48,527 bases of DNA, from positions 1-48,527 of the forward strand of contig JACRIU010000011.1 of NCBI GenBank assembly GCA_016235775.1, read 5' to 3'. Below, piece after piece: positions 14,921 to 24,046 of this stretch (within the stretch, counting starts at the first letter, position 1; each line of letters starts with the position of its first letter). A program made the position numbers and the translations under genes. The DNA comes from Hydrogenophilales bacterium (GTDB taxonomy: Bacteria > Pseudomonadota > Gammaproteobacteria > Burkholderiales > Thiobacteraceae). The notes under the pieces were generated by a model. That model worked only from the letters and a program-made list of their open reading frames with translations, was not told where the DNA came from and searched no databases.

Positions 14921-16945
14921 TCAATTACAGGACGCCACCTGTTGGATGCGATCCCGCGCGCCAGGCGCCACGCCCAAGGGATTGGCCGTGAAGTAAAGCT
15001 CCAGCGCGTCCAAGTCCACATCGCCGCCCAATTGATTGGCGCCCAAGTTGAACACGGAGTAGTTGTCGCCGCCGGTGGCGAGGAAGGAATTCATCGTCAC
15101 GCGGTAGCTGGCGGCTTTGTTGATCGGCGCGCCATTGAGCATCATCGAGCCGTCGCACACGTAGTTCACGCCCAGCGGGCTGCTATTCGGGATGAAGGTG
15201 TGTTTGTAGGTGAAGCCGTTCGACACTTGCAGGGTGCGGCCGCCGTCGGCGAACTGGTTCGTGCCCCACTGCTGGTTCAGCAGGTCATAGAGATGCTGGC
15301 CGGTCAAGGTTTTCACCACCAAACTGTTACCGAAGGGCTGCACGGTGAAGGACTCGCCGTAAGTGACATTGCCATCGCCCTCGCCCGCCGTGCTGCCGGT
15401 GTAGGTGAGGTCGGCGCGAATGCCGCCGGTGTTCATGAAGGCGATGACCGCGCCGCCCTTGTCCGCCGGCGCCGTCGCATTCAATTGCGCGTCGGCGATC
15501 ACGTCGCCCAGCGCAGACTCGCCTGCGGCCGTACGCACGCGGTTGATGTCGGCGGTGATGCTACCGACAACGCGATTGGCGATGGGCTGCACGATACTGT
15601 TGTAGTTGGCGACGATGGTGCTGATCTCCGCCACCGGCTGGATCGGTTCGGCGGCGCCCAGAAAGTTGCTGCGATCCACCAGTTTGTTTTCCGCGCTGAC
15701 GGCGATCACGTCCCAGGTTTTGGTATCGAGAGTGAGATCGATGTTGGTCATGACGCGGCTGAATGCGCCGGCGCTGGTGACGGGGATAGTGCGCCCCTTG
15801 CTGTTGGGCAGGTTGCAGTTATAGGCCTGGTGCGTGTGGCCGGAGACTACGAGATCCACCGCATCGTCCAAACGGCCGACGATATCGACAATGGGGCCGG
15901 ACACGCCGGTACAGCCATTGATGCTGCCGGGAACGAAACCGCCCTCGTGCACCAGCACCACCACCGCGTCAATGCCATGGTGCTTGAGCTTGCCCACCAG
16001 TTTATTCACCGTGTCCGCCTCATCACGGAATTCCAGGCCCCCCACACCGGAAGGCGTAACGATAGAAGGCGTGGCTTCCAGCGTCATACCGATGAAGGCA
16101 ACGCGATTGCCCTTGAAGTTCTTCACGCCGTAGGCGGGGAACAGCGTCTTGCCAGTCGCGGTTTCCACGACGTTGGCCGCCAAGAAATCGAATTTAGCGC
16201 CTTCGAAAGGATAAGGCGTGCCGACGAAATTGCCACGGCAGGAATTAGGATCGGTGGGATGGCAGCCGCCGTTCTGCATGCGCAGCAGTTCGTCCCGGCC
16301 CTCGTCGAACTCGTGGTTGCCCACGGCGTTGAAATCCAGACCGAGGCGGTTCATGGTTTCGATGCTGGGCTCATCGTGGAACAAGGCGGAGTTCAGCGGG
16401 CTGGCGCCGATCAGATCACCGGCGGAAACCACCACGCTGTTGGGCGCGCCGGCCTTGAGTTGCTGCACCAGGCCGGCCATGTAGTCGACACCACCAGCGG
16501 GCACTGCGGCACGCTGACCGGCGGCATTCAGCCGAAAAATATGATCGGGGTCGCTGCGCAAGGTCAGGTTGGCGCCGTCGATGTTGCCGTGAAAATCGTT
16601 GAAGGCGATGACTCGCACCCGCAGGGTTTTACCCACGTCGGAGCGCGCACCGCTCGCCACCAGCTTGGCGGCCTCGCGCGGCGTAATGTCACGGCTCTTG
16701 GCCAAGCCAGCCGCAAGCCGTGTCAGGTAGACGACGAACTCGCCATGGTTGCCATAGTTGGCGCCCTCGGCGGCGGTGTCGATGATGAGGTCGTTGAGGC
16801 AGCTTGCGCCGATGGTCTTGTTGGAAACTTCACTGGTGATTTGGGCGGCGCCTTCGCCGATGATGACGTTGCCGGTGCAATCGGCAAGAACGGGGCTGGA
16901 CAGTGCCAGAGCGATAAGGGCTGCAATTGGTTTCATGAGGTGCAT
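14921..16945 (-). CDS. Secreted 5'-nucleotidase / bifunctional metallophosphatase
   Basis: A 674-aa periplasmic or secreted enzyme of the UshA/NadN 5'-nucleotidase family, which removes phosphate from nucleotides outside the cytoplasm. It has a signal peptide (MKPIAALIALALSSPVLA) and about 85 further residues before the catalytic domain. Metallophosphoesterase motifs are FNDFHGN, SAGDLIGAS, GNHEFDEG and VSGHTHQAY, covering the two-metal site. The C-terminal nucleotidase domain has FMNTGGIRADL and a SFLATGGDNYSVF substrate loop. Several cysteines suggest disulfides. GGAG lies seven bases before the ATG at 16945; a second Met at codon 4 is an alternative start. It is a singleton just inside the putative island end. 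Confidence 0.92.
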   Translation of the reverse strand: MHLMKPIAALIALALSSPVLADCTGNVIIGEGAAQITSEVSNKTIGASCLNDLIIDTAAEGANYGNHGEFVVYLTRLAAGLAKSRDITPREAAKLVASGARSDVGKTLRVRVIAFNDFHGNIDGANLTLRSDPDHIFRLNAAGQRAAVPAGGVDYMAGLVQQLKAGAPNSVVVSAGDLIGASPLNSALFHDEPSIETMNRLGLDFNAVGNHEFDEGRDELLRMQNGGCHPTDPNSCRGNFVGTPYPFEGAKFDFLAANVVETATGKTLFPAYGVKNFKGNRVAFIGMTLEATPSIVTPSGVGGLEFRDEADTVNKLVGKLKHHGIDAVVVLVHEGGFVPGSINGCTGVSGPIVDIVGRLDDAVDLVVSGHTHQAYNCNLPNSKGRTIPVTSAGAFSRVMTNIDLTLDTKTWDVIAVSAENKLVDRSNFLGAAEPIQPVAEISTIVANYNSIVQPIANRVVGSITADINRVRTAAGESALGDVIADAQLNATAPADKGGAVIAFMNTGGIRADLTYTGSTAGEGDGNVTYGESFTVQPFGNSLVVKTLTGQHLYDLLNQQWGTNQFADGGRTLQVSNGFTYKHTFIPNSSPLGVNYVCDGSMMLNGAPINKAASYRVTMNSFLATGGDNYSVFNLGANQLGGDVDLDALELYFTANPLGVAPGARDRIQQVASCN

Positions 16946-17054
16946 GGTTCATCTCCAGATGGGAATGAGGGATGCACTAGTTTCCTGCTAGCTTGTTTCG
17001 ACGTTATGACGGCCACCATAGCCCGTCATGATCGCCGGTGTGCTGCCAAGCAGA

Positions 17055-17618
17055 CTAAAGGGGCTCGCCGTCCGGGCCGATGCGATCGAAGTTGATGGGC
17101 CGGCGGCGTACGCGCTCAATCCAAGCGACGGCTTCGCCGCAGATTGCCTTCTCTTGTTCCCGTTGCCACACCCAGGCGCGGCTGCCCAAGGGAATGCGCA
17201 ACATGCGGTAAAAACGCGTCGCGGCGGCAGACTGAGATTCCGGGTGGTCGTCGTGATTGTGCGATTCGATCAAGCCGGCGACATCGGGTTTGAGCAAGCC
17301 ATTGATGATGAGTATGGGCGCAGCGCCGGGTTCGGATCGCAGCAGCAAGCGGAACTCCAGGCCATCCACCAAGCGCTCCGAATTCAGCACGGGGCCGGAA
17401 AGCTTGGCCCGCTCAGCCATGCACGCCGCAAGGGTCGTCAATTCCGGCGAGCCCGCGACCAAGGCCACCGGCGTGGAAGCCGCCTGCACAGGTTGGGCCA
17501 CCCACACCGCAACCGCCAGTGCAAATCCGGCCACGCAACCGGACAGACCAGCCGCCCGTAGTCCATGTGAACGATGCACTGAGCGTAATTTGTTCAAAGC
17601 GAATTCAATCCCTTCCAT
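17055..17618 (-). CDS. Exported hypothetical protein, 187 aa
   Basis: A hydrophobic segment at about 24-45 (GLSGCVAGFALAVAVWVAQP) ending near VQAA is a signal peptide or N-terminal anchor. The mature part has FRLLLRSEPGAAPILIINGL and a C-terminal basic WIERVRRRPINFDR segment; two cysteines (AACMAE, AICGEA) are present. I do not recognise the family. Its ATG at 17618 directly abuts the TAA stop (17621-17619) of the VanZ-like gene, so the pair is translationally coupled. It is likely a membrane or periplasmic partner of the VanZ-like protein. Confidence 0.7.
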   Translation of the reverse strand: MEGIEFALNKLRSVHRSHGLRAAGLSGCVAGFALAVAVWVAQPVQAASTPVALVAGSPELTTLAACMAERAKLSGPVLNSERLVDGLEFRLLLRSEPGAAPILIINGLLKPDVAGLIESHNHDDHPESQSAAATRFYRMLRIPLGSRAWVWQREQEKAICGEAVAWIERVRRRPINFDRIGPDGEPL

Positions 17619-17984
17619 TTAATTCCGGTTAAGGCAAGACCCAGGAAAACGAAGAAAGCGGAAACCGATCGCCATGCCCGCCCCGACCGCCAGCACATCT
17701 GCGGCAAAATCCATGAACGAAGCATGCCGGCCTGGCAAGGTCAACTGGTGCAGCTCATCGAAGGCGGCATAAGCGATCGCCAGCAAGACAACCAGCCACA
17801 GACGCTGGGGGCCGAGCCCCCACAACAAAAGCACAGCCAGCACGAAAAAAACCGCGAAATGCGCCAGCAAATCCCAGGGCGCCCGGACCAAATCGGCCGC
17901 AACGGGCTGGCCGTTGAACCATGACAACACGGCCATCAGCAACAATGCGGCCGCGAGAAAAAGCGCCTGGGGTTTGAAACTCAT
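17619..17984 (-). CDS. VanZ-like membrane protein
   Basis: A small inner-membrane protein with about four hydrophobic segments and the VanZ-family pattern: WDLLAHFAVFFVLAVLLLWG, then AIAYAAFDELHQL and RHASFMDFAADVLAVGAGM. Members often sit in polysaccharide or exosortase loci, and their biochemical role is unknown. I take the ATG at 17984 (121 aa) because it leads straight into the first membrane helix; an ATG at 18044 or a TTG at 18056 would add 20-24 residues without a better ribosome binding site. It precedes the coupled hypothetical gene and lies downstream of the PEP-CTERM gene, all leftward. Confidence 0.78.
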   Translation of the reverse strand: MSFKPQALFLAAALLLMAVLSWFNGQPVAADLVRAPWDLLAHFAVFFVLAVLLLWGLGPQRLWLVVLLAIAYAAFDELHQLTLPGRHASFMDFAADVLAVGAGMAIGFRFLRFPGSCLNRN

Positions 17985-18114
17985 GTTCAAGCTCGGGGAG
18001 CGTAAATCCGGAAATGGAAAAGAAAAAACCGGATCCATATTCATGGTATCCGGCAAGAAGTTACTCGAAGAAATTTAGCACGCCAAATGTCAGTGCTTAG
18101 CACGAGACACGCCC

Positions 18115-18645
18115 TCACACCTGACGGCGGTTGTTGCGGCGTAACGCGAAGCCCACCAGACCAAGACCGGCGAGCATCATGGCCCAGCTCTCCGCTTCGG
18201 GCACGGCGGAAATTGCCGTGGTATAGGCCCCACCCAAAGTACCCGAAGTCGTACCGGTTATTTTCAGATAGTAATTCGTATTCGTCAGCAGATACGACGA
18301 CAGCGTTACGCCGCTGCCCACCAAGCCAGACCAAAGCGCATTCTGTTCCGAGTACAACCCCAATTGCAGGTTATCGATATTAAGGAAAGGGACCAGATTC
18401 AGATTGACTGCGATGCTGGAGGCCCCCGTAACGCTACCGATCTGGAAATTGAAAATATCCATGAATGTGGTGCCCACCGGCTCGGCAGGGAGCACGTGGT
18501 TCACGACTTGAGTATAGGGTGTGCCGGAAACCAGTGTACCGACATTAAACGTATAGTCGGTCGCCCACGCCCCAGCGCTTGCGCCCACACCGCTGAGCGC
18601 CAACATCAGCACCGCCATTTTTTTCCACAGCCCCGAAGGTTTCAT
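18115..18645 (-). CDS. PEP-CTERM sorting-domain protein
   Basis: A 176-aa exported surface protein. The signal peptide (about 1-28) ends at GAWA/TD. The middle is Ser/Thr/Asn-rich and beta-like. The C-terminus is the sorting signal: VPEAESWAMMLAGLGLVGFA followed by LRRNNRRQV, meaning a PEP-like box (here P-E-A), a membrane helix and a basic tail. Exosortase is expected to cleave at the box. The exosortase lies about 17 kb upstream in the same locus (35553). AGGAG sits six bases before the ATG at 18645. Such proteins are thought to associate with the EPS matrix. Confidence 0.9.
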   Translation of the reverse strand: MKPSGLWKKMAVLMLALSGVGASAGAWATDYTFNVGTLVSGTPYTQVVNHVLPAEPVGTTFMDIFNFQIGSVTGASSIAVNLNLVPFLNIDNLQLGLYSEQNALWSGLVGSGVTLSSYLLTNTNYYLKITGTTSGTLGGAYTTAISAVPEAESWAMMLAGLGLVGFALRRNNRRQV

Positions 18646-18814
18646 CGCATTCTCCTGTTAATTAACGTTTCAACAAACTATCCAAGTTAGTTAGTCGGAT
18701 ATTAACGTCCCAGTATGCAACGCGTAAGAATTTGGAGGGCTGAATAGTAGGTCGAATGGGCTAGCGCGTGAACTATGGATGGTGCATTTAACTTACATCA
18801 AAGGCCTCGGCCAC

Positions 18815-19576
18815 TCAGCGGATTTTTACCAACGCCTTCGCCAGCAGCCAGAAAAAAACCATGTCATCGATGAAGTAGCGCTTGAACATGCGGCGCGGCT
18901 CTTGCAGAAAGCGGTAGAACCATTCAAGCCCGGCCTGCTGCATCCAGACAGGCGCCCTCTTGACCTTGCCCATCGCAACATCGAAGGTGCCGCCCACGCC
19001 CATGGCGAAAGGAATTTTCATCTCGGCCTGATAGCGACCTAGAAAGTGCTCCTTCTTTGGCGAACTGATGGCGACAAATAAAAGATCGGCTTGTGCCGCC
19101 TTGATCTGCTCGACCACGCCCGCCTCCTCCTCCGGCTTCCAGTAGCCATTACGGTAGCCAGCCACAATGAGTCCTGGGTATTTCTTCTCGTAGGCCCGCT
19201 TCACACCTGAAACAACTTCTTCCCGCGCGCCTAGGAGAAATACCCGCCAGCCCTTCTCCGCGGAGCGCTGCATGAGCGACTCAAACAGATCCACACCGGC
19301 CACGCGCTCTTTCAGCGGCTTCCCCAGCAGGCGCGATGCCCACACCACGGGCATGCCGTCCACATTGATCAAGGCGCACGCGTTGATGATGCGGCGCAAT
19401 TCCGCATCGCGACTAGCCTTGACCAGTTTGTCCACGTTGACCACCACATGCTGGTGCGGGCGGCCATCGCGCACGAATACCTCGACACGATCCAGCGTTT
19501 CCTGCATCGTGTAGTTGTCAATCGCGCAGCCCATAATGGAAACCCTCGTGCTTGCTTCATTTATTGCCAAATCCAT
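18815..19576 (-). CDS. WecG/TagA/CpsF-family glycosyltransferase
   Basis: A 253-aa glycosyltransferase of family GT26, which adds N-acetylmannosamine or its uronic acid to a lipid-linked precursor. Diagnostic segments are NVDKLVKASRDAELRRIINA, the VDGMPVVWASRLLG catalytic-region motif, GWRVFLLGAREEV and FVAISSPKKEHFL; the C-terminal helix WFYRFLQEPRRMFKRY probably anchors to the membrane. GGGAGG lies five bases before the ATG at 19576. Its neighbour wecB supplies ManNAc-type sugars, which fits. It is the last transferase of the leftward EPS locus. Confidence 0.92.
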   Translation of the reverse strand: MDLAINEASTRVSIMGCAIDNYTMQETLDRVEVFVRDGRPHQHVVVNVDKLVKASRDAELRRIINACALINVDGMPVVWASRLLGKPLKERVAGVDLFESLMQRSAEKGWRVFLLGAREEVVSGVKRAYEKKYPGLIVAGYRNGYWKPEEEAGVVEQIKAAQADLLFVAISSPKKEHFLGRYQAEMKIPFAMGVGGTFDVAMGKVKRAPVWMQQAGLEWFYRFLQEPRRMFKRYFIDDMVFFWLLAKALVKIR

Positions 19577-19960
19577 ACTACCTCCCTTTGGATGACAAAT
19601 TGTTGTGCTCGGCTAGTACGAGTCGAAAGTGCCGGGCGCTAAAAACAAGACTTGGTCACCTTACGTGCGCGCGATGACATGCTCGTGAATCGAAATCGCG
19701 AATACATAGCCCATTCGACTTATGGCGCGTGCGAAACGGTGACGAGGGATTTACTACTGAGCGTTACTTAGAGAGAGGCTTTTGCGTGTGCACCACAAAA
19801 AGAGAGGGAGGGAGGAAGTAGATTTATTTGTCAACTATTTCGTGGGAGATCAATAATTACGTGACACCCCTTGAGAGGCGCAGGTTGTCACACCGGCGAA
19901 AGCTGCAATCCAGAATTGGCGCCGAAACTCCCTTTTCCATGCCATGTTTATTAGGGGTAA
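19577..19960. other. Intergenic region upstream of the WecG-like gene
   Basis: About 380 bases carry no supportable gene. They hold a purine tract (19796-19821), an imperfect inverted repeat GTGACACC...GGTTGTCAC (19861-19893) that could be an operator, and an AT-rich stretch around 19820-19860. A promoter for the WecG-like gene is expected here, but I see no convincing -35/-10 pair. Confidence 0.5.
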
Positions 19961-20214
19961 TTAGCGCGCAATGACTTGCCCATTTTCGAGAAATAATAAA
20001 TCGAGGCCATTCGCGCGCACCGAATAAGCGCCCTCATCGGTTTTCACCATCGCGATCTCGGCAGGCGCGCAATCTATCCGCAACGCAACGAGGTGCCGCA
20101 TCTCCGCGCTTGCGGCAACAGGCTTGAGGATACCGTGCCATTGTTTCGGAAATGCTTCAGCCGGGTTCTCGGTACGTGCAGGGTGCAGCCCATCATCTCG
20201 ATACGTTGATTCAT
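19961..20214 (-). pseudogene. Small gene after wecB, apparently frameshifted
   Basis: An ATG at 20214 overlaps the wecB stop as ATGA, the usual arrangement for a coupled gene, and reads MNQRIEMMGCTLHVPRT before drifting into an unconvincing tail and a stop. From about 20165 a different frame carries a natural-looking C-terminus (VALRIDCAPAEIAMVKTDEG) that ends at 19961 and has no start of its own. Adding one base near 20168-20175 joins the two into about 85 aa. This is either a real one-base deletion, a sequencing error or, less likely, programmed frameshifting. The family is not recognised. Confidence 0.6.
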
Positions 20215-21320
20215 GACAATTCCTTCGCCAGCACCTGGACAATCCGCTCCGCCGCCTTGCCGTCCCACAGATGCGGCCGGCGACCCTGTTTGCCTTCGCC
20301 GCGCAGCACCTTGCGCACCTCGGCAACAATTCGTACCGGATCAGTGCCGGCCAACACATTGGAGCCCTCATCCACCGTGACTGGGCGCTCAGTGTTCTCG
20401 CGAATCGTGATACAGGGCACGCCTAGCGCGGTGGTTTCTTCCTGCAAGCCACCGCTATCGGTCAGCACCACTGCGGCGTCTTTCCACAAATTGAGAAAGG
20501 CCATGTATGCCTGCGGCCCCACCAGCGTAATGTTCGGCCCCAGATCGATGCCGAACTTCTCCAGATTGCCCCGCGTGCGTGGATGCACAGGAAAGATCAA
20601 GGGCAACTCGACCGCAATCTCCTTCAGCGCACCGCCGATGCGCATCATCATCTCGGCACTATCCACGTTGCTTGGCCGATGCAGCGTAATCACACCGTAG
20701 CGCGCGCCATTTTGTGTATTCACAGACTTGAAGTCCTTTGTTTCGAAGCCTACGGTATCGGCGCTCGCCAGTTTCTCAGCCTGGTACAGCGCGTTATCGA
20801 TCATCACATGCCCGACATAATGAATCGCCGACTCCAGCTTGCCCTCGCGCCGCAAGTGAGCCACGCCACTCGGCTCAGTCACAAAAAACCAGTCCGCGAT
20901 ACTGTCGGTGACCAGACGGTTGATCTCTTCCGGCATGGTCATATCGCCGCTACGCAAACCGGCTTCAACGTGAGCCACCGGAATGCTCAGCTTCTTGGCC
21001 ACAATCGAGCAGGCTAGTGTTGAATTCACATCGCCCACTACCAGCACGGCGTCGGGCCGCTTGGCCAAGCAAAGCTCCTCAAAGGCCACCATGATCTTGC
21101 TCGTCTGCTGCGAGTGACTCCCACCGCCAGCAGCCATGAATACATCAGGCTCGGGGATACCAAGCTCCTCGAAAAAAACGTCATTCATATCCCGGTCGTA
21201 ATGCTGGCCGGTGTGGATTATCTTGAATGCTAAGCCGCCATGCGCCTTCAAGGCACGCACGATGGGGGCAATTTTCATGAAATTCGGGCGAGCCCCCGCC
21301 ACCAGAAAAATAGTTTTCAC
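20211..21320 (-). CDS. wecB: UDP-N-acetylglucosamine 2-epimerase (non-hydrolysing)
   Basis: This cytoplasmic enzyme interconverts UDP-GlcNAc and UDP-ManNAc, providing ManNAc-type sugars for the polysaccharide. At 369 aa the length is normal. Family motifs are GARPNFMKIAPIV, IHTGQHYDRDM, AHVEAGLRSGDMTMPEE, TLHRPSNVD, the UDP-binding TDSGGLQEE and TERPVTVDEGSNVLAG. The start is GTG at 21320, with GGAGG about seven bases upstream. It is followed by the frameshifted small gene (ATGA overlap) and then the WecG-like transferase, which could use its product. Confidence 0.95.
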   Translation of the reverse strand: MKTIFLVAGARPNFMKIAPIVRALKAHGGLAFKIIHTGQHYDRDMNDVFFEELGIPEPDVFMAAGGGSHSQQTSKIMVAFEELCLAKRPDAVLVVGDVNSTLACSIVAKKLSIPVAHVEAGLRSGDMTMPEEINRLVTDSIADWFFVTEPSGVAHLRREGKLESAIHYVGHVMIDNALYQAEKLASADTVGFETKDFKSVNTQNGARYGVITLHRPSNVDSAEMMMRIGGALKEIAVELPLIFPVHPRTRGNLEKFGIDLGPNITLVGPQAYMAFLNLWKDAAVVLTDSGGLQEETTALGVPCITIRENTERPVTVDEGSNVLAGTDPVRIVAEVRKVLRGEGKQGRRPHLWDGKAAERIVQVLAKELS

Positions 21321-21485
21321 TCCCTACCTCCCACACAAATCGTCTAGGTGCGCCATCAAAAGCACTTCATGCAGGCGGTGCCTGCTTCGAAGGTGAAAAT
21401 ATATTGGAAATTACCTACGGCCCAGAACTGGGAACCGTCTCGCTGGCGCAGTTTAGAGTCTTACTATGACGGAGTTCTTACAGCG

Positions 21486-23774
21486 TCACGGATTGTGAGC
21501 GCCGGAATTCCGGGTAACCACGGGATCCGCCCCACCATCAAAAATCACCTCGACACCTTCCAGGCCGATCCGAACCCTGTCTCCTGTACGTGAGATGGCT
21601 GGCATTCCGCTGGAAGCGTGGCAACCAATGTCGATCACGGTCACCCAGGTTGCCGATGTTGCCGGCGAAGCACTTCGTAATACGGCGTGCCACTGCTGCT
21701 CATGATTTGCCATGGCCGGAGGATCATCAAAGCCTGATCGCTGCGTGAACGCAAAATTTGCCGGCGACCAAACACTGGTACAAGCCCTCACGTTCCCATT
21801 GGAAATGACAAGTTGGCCAGAATTCCATTGCATCGCCTCCAGCGCGTGGAAGTTCAGCTCCCACAATCTCGGTGTCGCCGACTCCAACTCGTCGTAGATC
21901 ACCACCCGCTCGGGCCGCAGGTACACCACTGTCCGCACAGCCCTTTTCAGTTGCCCACCGTAAGCGCGGGTCGCGTCACCCTGGGCAAAAGCGTAATCGG
22001 TCTGTGCCGAAAAACGGCGAATGGCGCCCTGTGCACCTTGATCCATGATCGCCTGCCCACGACCACCGTCGAACGTGACCGCGTTGTGGGCAATCGTCTG
22101 CTTGTACCAACCTTTCCCATGCGGCGACCCATACCAATCATAGTATCCGCTGCCGACGAGCAAGTGCCGCCCGGCTGCGTTTATCACGATCGCGTTCTGA
22201 TCCGCATGGCCGTGGCTGAGCGAACCGTATGGGCTGCTCTTGAAATAAATCGAAACCCGGTCGCGTGCTTTAAGATCGCTGTGCATGGCAACCCAGCCAG
22301 TCGACAGATTCAGGTAGTCATCCGGGAAACGCCGATCTACAGGGACGGCCTGCAAGGAAGAGCCCATCAGTAGCGCCAAATCCGAGGCATCCTCGCCCAC
22401 CGTCAGCGCACTCAGCCAGCGCATTTCCTCCACCGGAACCCGTTGCGCATATGCCTTGATGTAGCGGGCGTACACGTGCGGCATCCGTTGCTCGGCGCCA
22501 TCCCCGAACACCCCTTGGGCGGCTCCCGGAGGTGTGAAGTACATAAGCGTCCGTGCAAAATTGCGCGCATAGGCTTTGTCCGCCAGATTCAGCCCGATAG
22601 CGTTTTTCAAAGTATCCCAGACCAACCAAGCATCGGCGATCTCCCACATCGCGTAGTTCATACCGTTCGCGTACCCACCATCGCCGCCACCCCATGGCCA
22701 GAGAAGATTCGCGTACAGCGGCACCGCCTGTCGGAACCAGTCGGCCGCCACCGGCAGTTCGCCAACCATCAAGCTTGAAACGGATGCAACGACCCCCAGG
22801 TTCGTGAGCCCCACTGAATTAAGGGCGTTATGCTCCATGTTGCGCGCATCGCCGACCACACTGTCCACCAGGGCCGGCATGCGCGCATTGATGGCAGACA
22901 GAATCACGGCCCGCTGCGCCGGCGTCAGAAATTCATATAACCAGTCGTAGCCAACGGCCAACGTGCGTACGATGGCGCGGGACACCTGGAATTGCGATGC
23001 GTAGCTTGTTGCACCCTGTGGATCCCAGGCCGTCAGGTTCATCATCCTGCGCACGGCAATGTCAACACGCGCCGGGCGCCTTGTCATCGCCGCCGCGAAA
23101 GCGGATTCCAAGACACGCGTCTCTTCCACATTCATCATTTGCCACAAGGCCTGGATCACCTTGACCTGCTCCGAACGGGCGGCGATACGTGTGGTGTCCA
23201 ACGTCGGCTCCACTGGCGGCGGCTCCGAACCATAGCGATCCACCCTATCCAGCAACTTGCCAAAAGCCTCTCGCCGCTCACCATTCAGGAACCGGAGCAG
23301 CGCTTCTCGCATTTCTCCCCGTGGCAGCCCGCGCGGACGCCCCTGGCTGAGCGCTTGATCCAACAAGCGATCCACCGGCTCCATCACGAAAGGAATCGCC
23401 GTATCAGGCACCACGAACGTGCGGGTCGCCGAGCGTGTTTCCCGGCCAGCGGCGGACCGTGCGACAACCCACCACGAATAAGCGCCGGGCACAAAGGTCT
23501 CGCTCCATGAATACCAATTTCCCGCCGTCGTCGCTGTCCGAACCTTACCCGCAGGTTCCACCACGTGAAGGGAATAGCGCACCCCTCGCCCCGCATGAGG
23601 CCAATTGAAGTCGGGGGGCGTCTGCGCCGCAACCGCACAGTCCGCTGGCCGTACCGGTAACACTGGAAGCACCGCCTTATCCATCCAGTCGACTGCCGTG
23701 TGGACATTGCAGTTCGCCAATGTCTCCTGCGAAATAAAGAGCGTAATGACCACCAGTATCGCCCGCAGCTTCAT
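21486..23774 (-). CDS. Exported heparinase II/III-like polysaccharide lyase
   Basis: A protein of about 762 aa with a signal peptide (MKLRAILVVITLFISQETLA). An N-terminal Ig/fibronectin-like part (about 20-130, PPDFNWPHAGRGVRYSLHVV) is followed by an all-alpha toroid (about 190-480) and a beta-sandwich C-terminus containing SHGHADQNAIVINAAGRHLL and YKQTIAHNAVTFDGG, the characteristic heparinase II/III signature with candidate catalytic His and Tyr residues. It probably cleaves uronic-acid-containing polysaccharide in the periplasm, trimming or recycling the EPS. The ATG at 23774 has GGAAAG nearby; the frame extends upstream without a better start. The neighbours are GT4 and wecB. Confidence 0.85.
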   Translation of the reverse strand: MKLRAILVVITLFISQETLANCNVHTAVDWMDKAVLPVLPVRPADCAVAAQTPPDFNWPHAGRGVRYSLHVVEPAGKVRTATTAGNWYSWSETFVPGAYSWWVVARSAAGRETRSATRTFVVPDTAIPFVMEPVDRLLDQALSQGRPRGLPRGEMREALLRFLNGERREAFGKLLDRVDRYGSEPPPVEPTLDTTRIAARSEQVKVIQALWQMMNVEETRVLESAFAAAMTRRPARVDIAVRRMMNLTAWDPQGATSYASQFQVSRAIVRTLAVGYDWLYEFLTPAQRAVILSAINARMPALVDSVVGDARNMEHNALNSVGLTNLGVVASVSSLMVGELPVAADWFRQAVPLYANLLWPWGGGDGGYANGMNYAMWEIADAWLVWDTLKNAIGLNLADKAYARNFARTLMYFTPPGAAQGVFGDGAEQRMPHVYARYIKAYAQRVPVEEMRWLSALTVGEDASDLALLMGSSLQAVPVDRRFPDDYLNLSTGWVAMHSDLKARDRVSIYFKSSPYGSLSHGHADQNAIVINAAGRHLLVGSGYYDWYGSPHGKGWYKQTIAHNAVTFDGGRGQAIMDQGAQGAIRRFSAQTDYAFAQGDATRAYGGQLKRAVRTVVYLRPERVVIYDELESATPRLWELNFHALEAMQWNSGQLVISNGNVRACTSVWSPANFAFTQRSGFDDPPAMANHEQQWHAVLRSASPATSATWVTVIDIGCHASSGMPAISRTGDRVRIGLEGVEVIFDGGADPVVTRNSGAHNP

Positions 23775-23834
23775 TTTTCTTTCCGTATCACAATCAACGT
23801 TGTTTCTACCTAACGAATCGTTCAAAGACAATCC

Positions 23835-23928
23835 TGATTAGCCCTCAAGCTCAGCTCGTCATTCCGGGTTCCGCTACGCGGCCCCGGAATGACGCAAGGG
23901 TTTTGTGGCTGAGCTTGAGGGCTAATCA
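23835..23928. repeat. Nested perfect palindrome (94 bp)
   Basis: The outer arms at 23835-23855 and 23908-23928 are a perfect 21-bp inverted repeat containing AGCCCTCAAGCTCAGC. Inside lie inner arms CGTCATTCCGGG (23857-23868) and CCCGGAATGACG (23883-23894), also perfect. The inner unit belongs to the same family as the palindrome at 582-609. The whole could form a long cruciform or RNA hairpin and separates the heparinase-like gene from the upstream GT4 gene. Confidence 0.85.
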
Positions 23929-24046
23929 AGAAGACGATTGACGAATCAGGGAACAAGCCGCGCTTCATCTTGATGATCAAGCAAACTCAATTCGCCGATG
24001 GTCCCTGCATATTCCCACCAATTTTTTTGCGTCCCTGTGCCGTAGC

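Noticed and set aside
14849-17095. Open plus-strand frame of 748 codons
   Set aside because: It is antisense to the well-supported 5'-nucleotidase gene; long antisense frames are expected in GC-rich codon usage.
18646-18780. Possible sigma54 promoter upstream of the PEP-CTERM gene
   Set aside because: TTGCAT is present, but no GG occurs at the required ten-base spacing.
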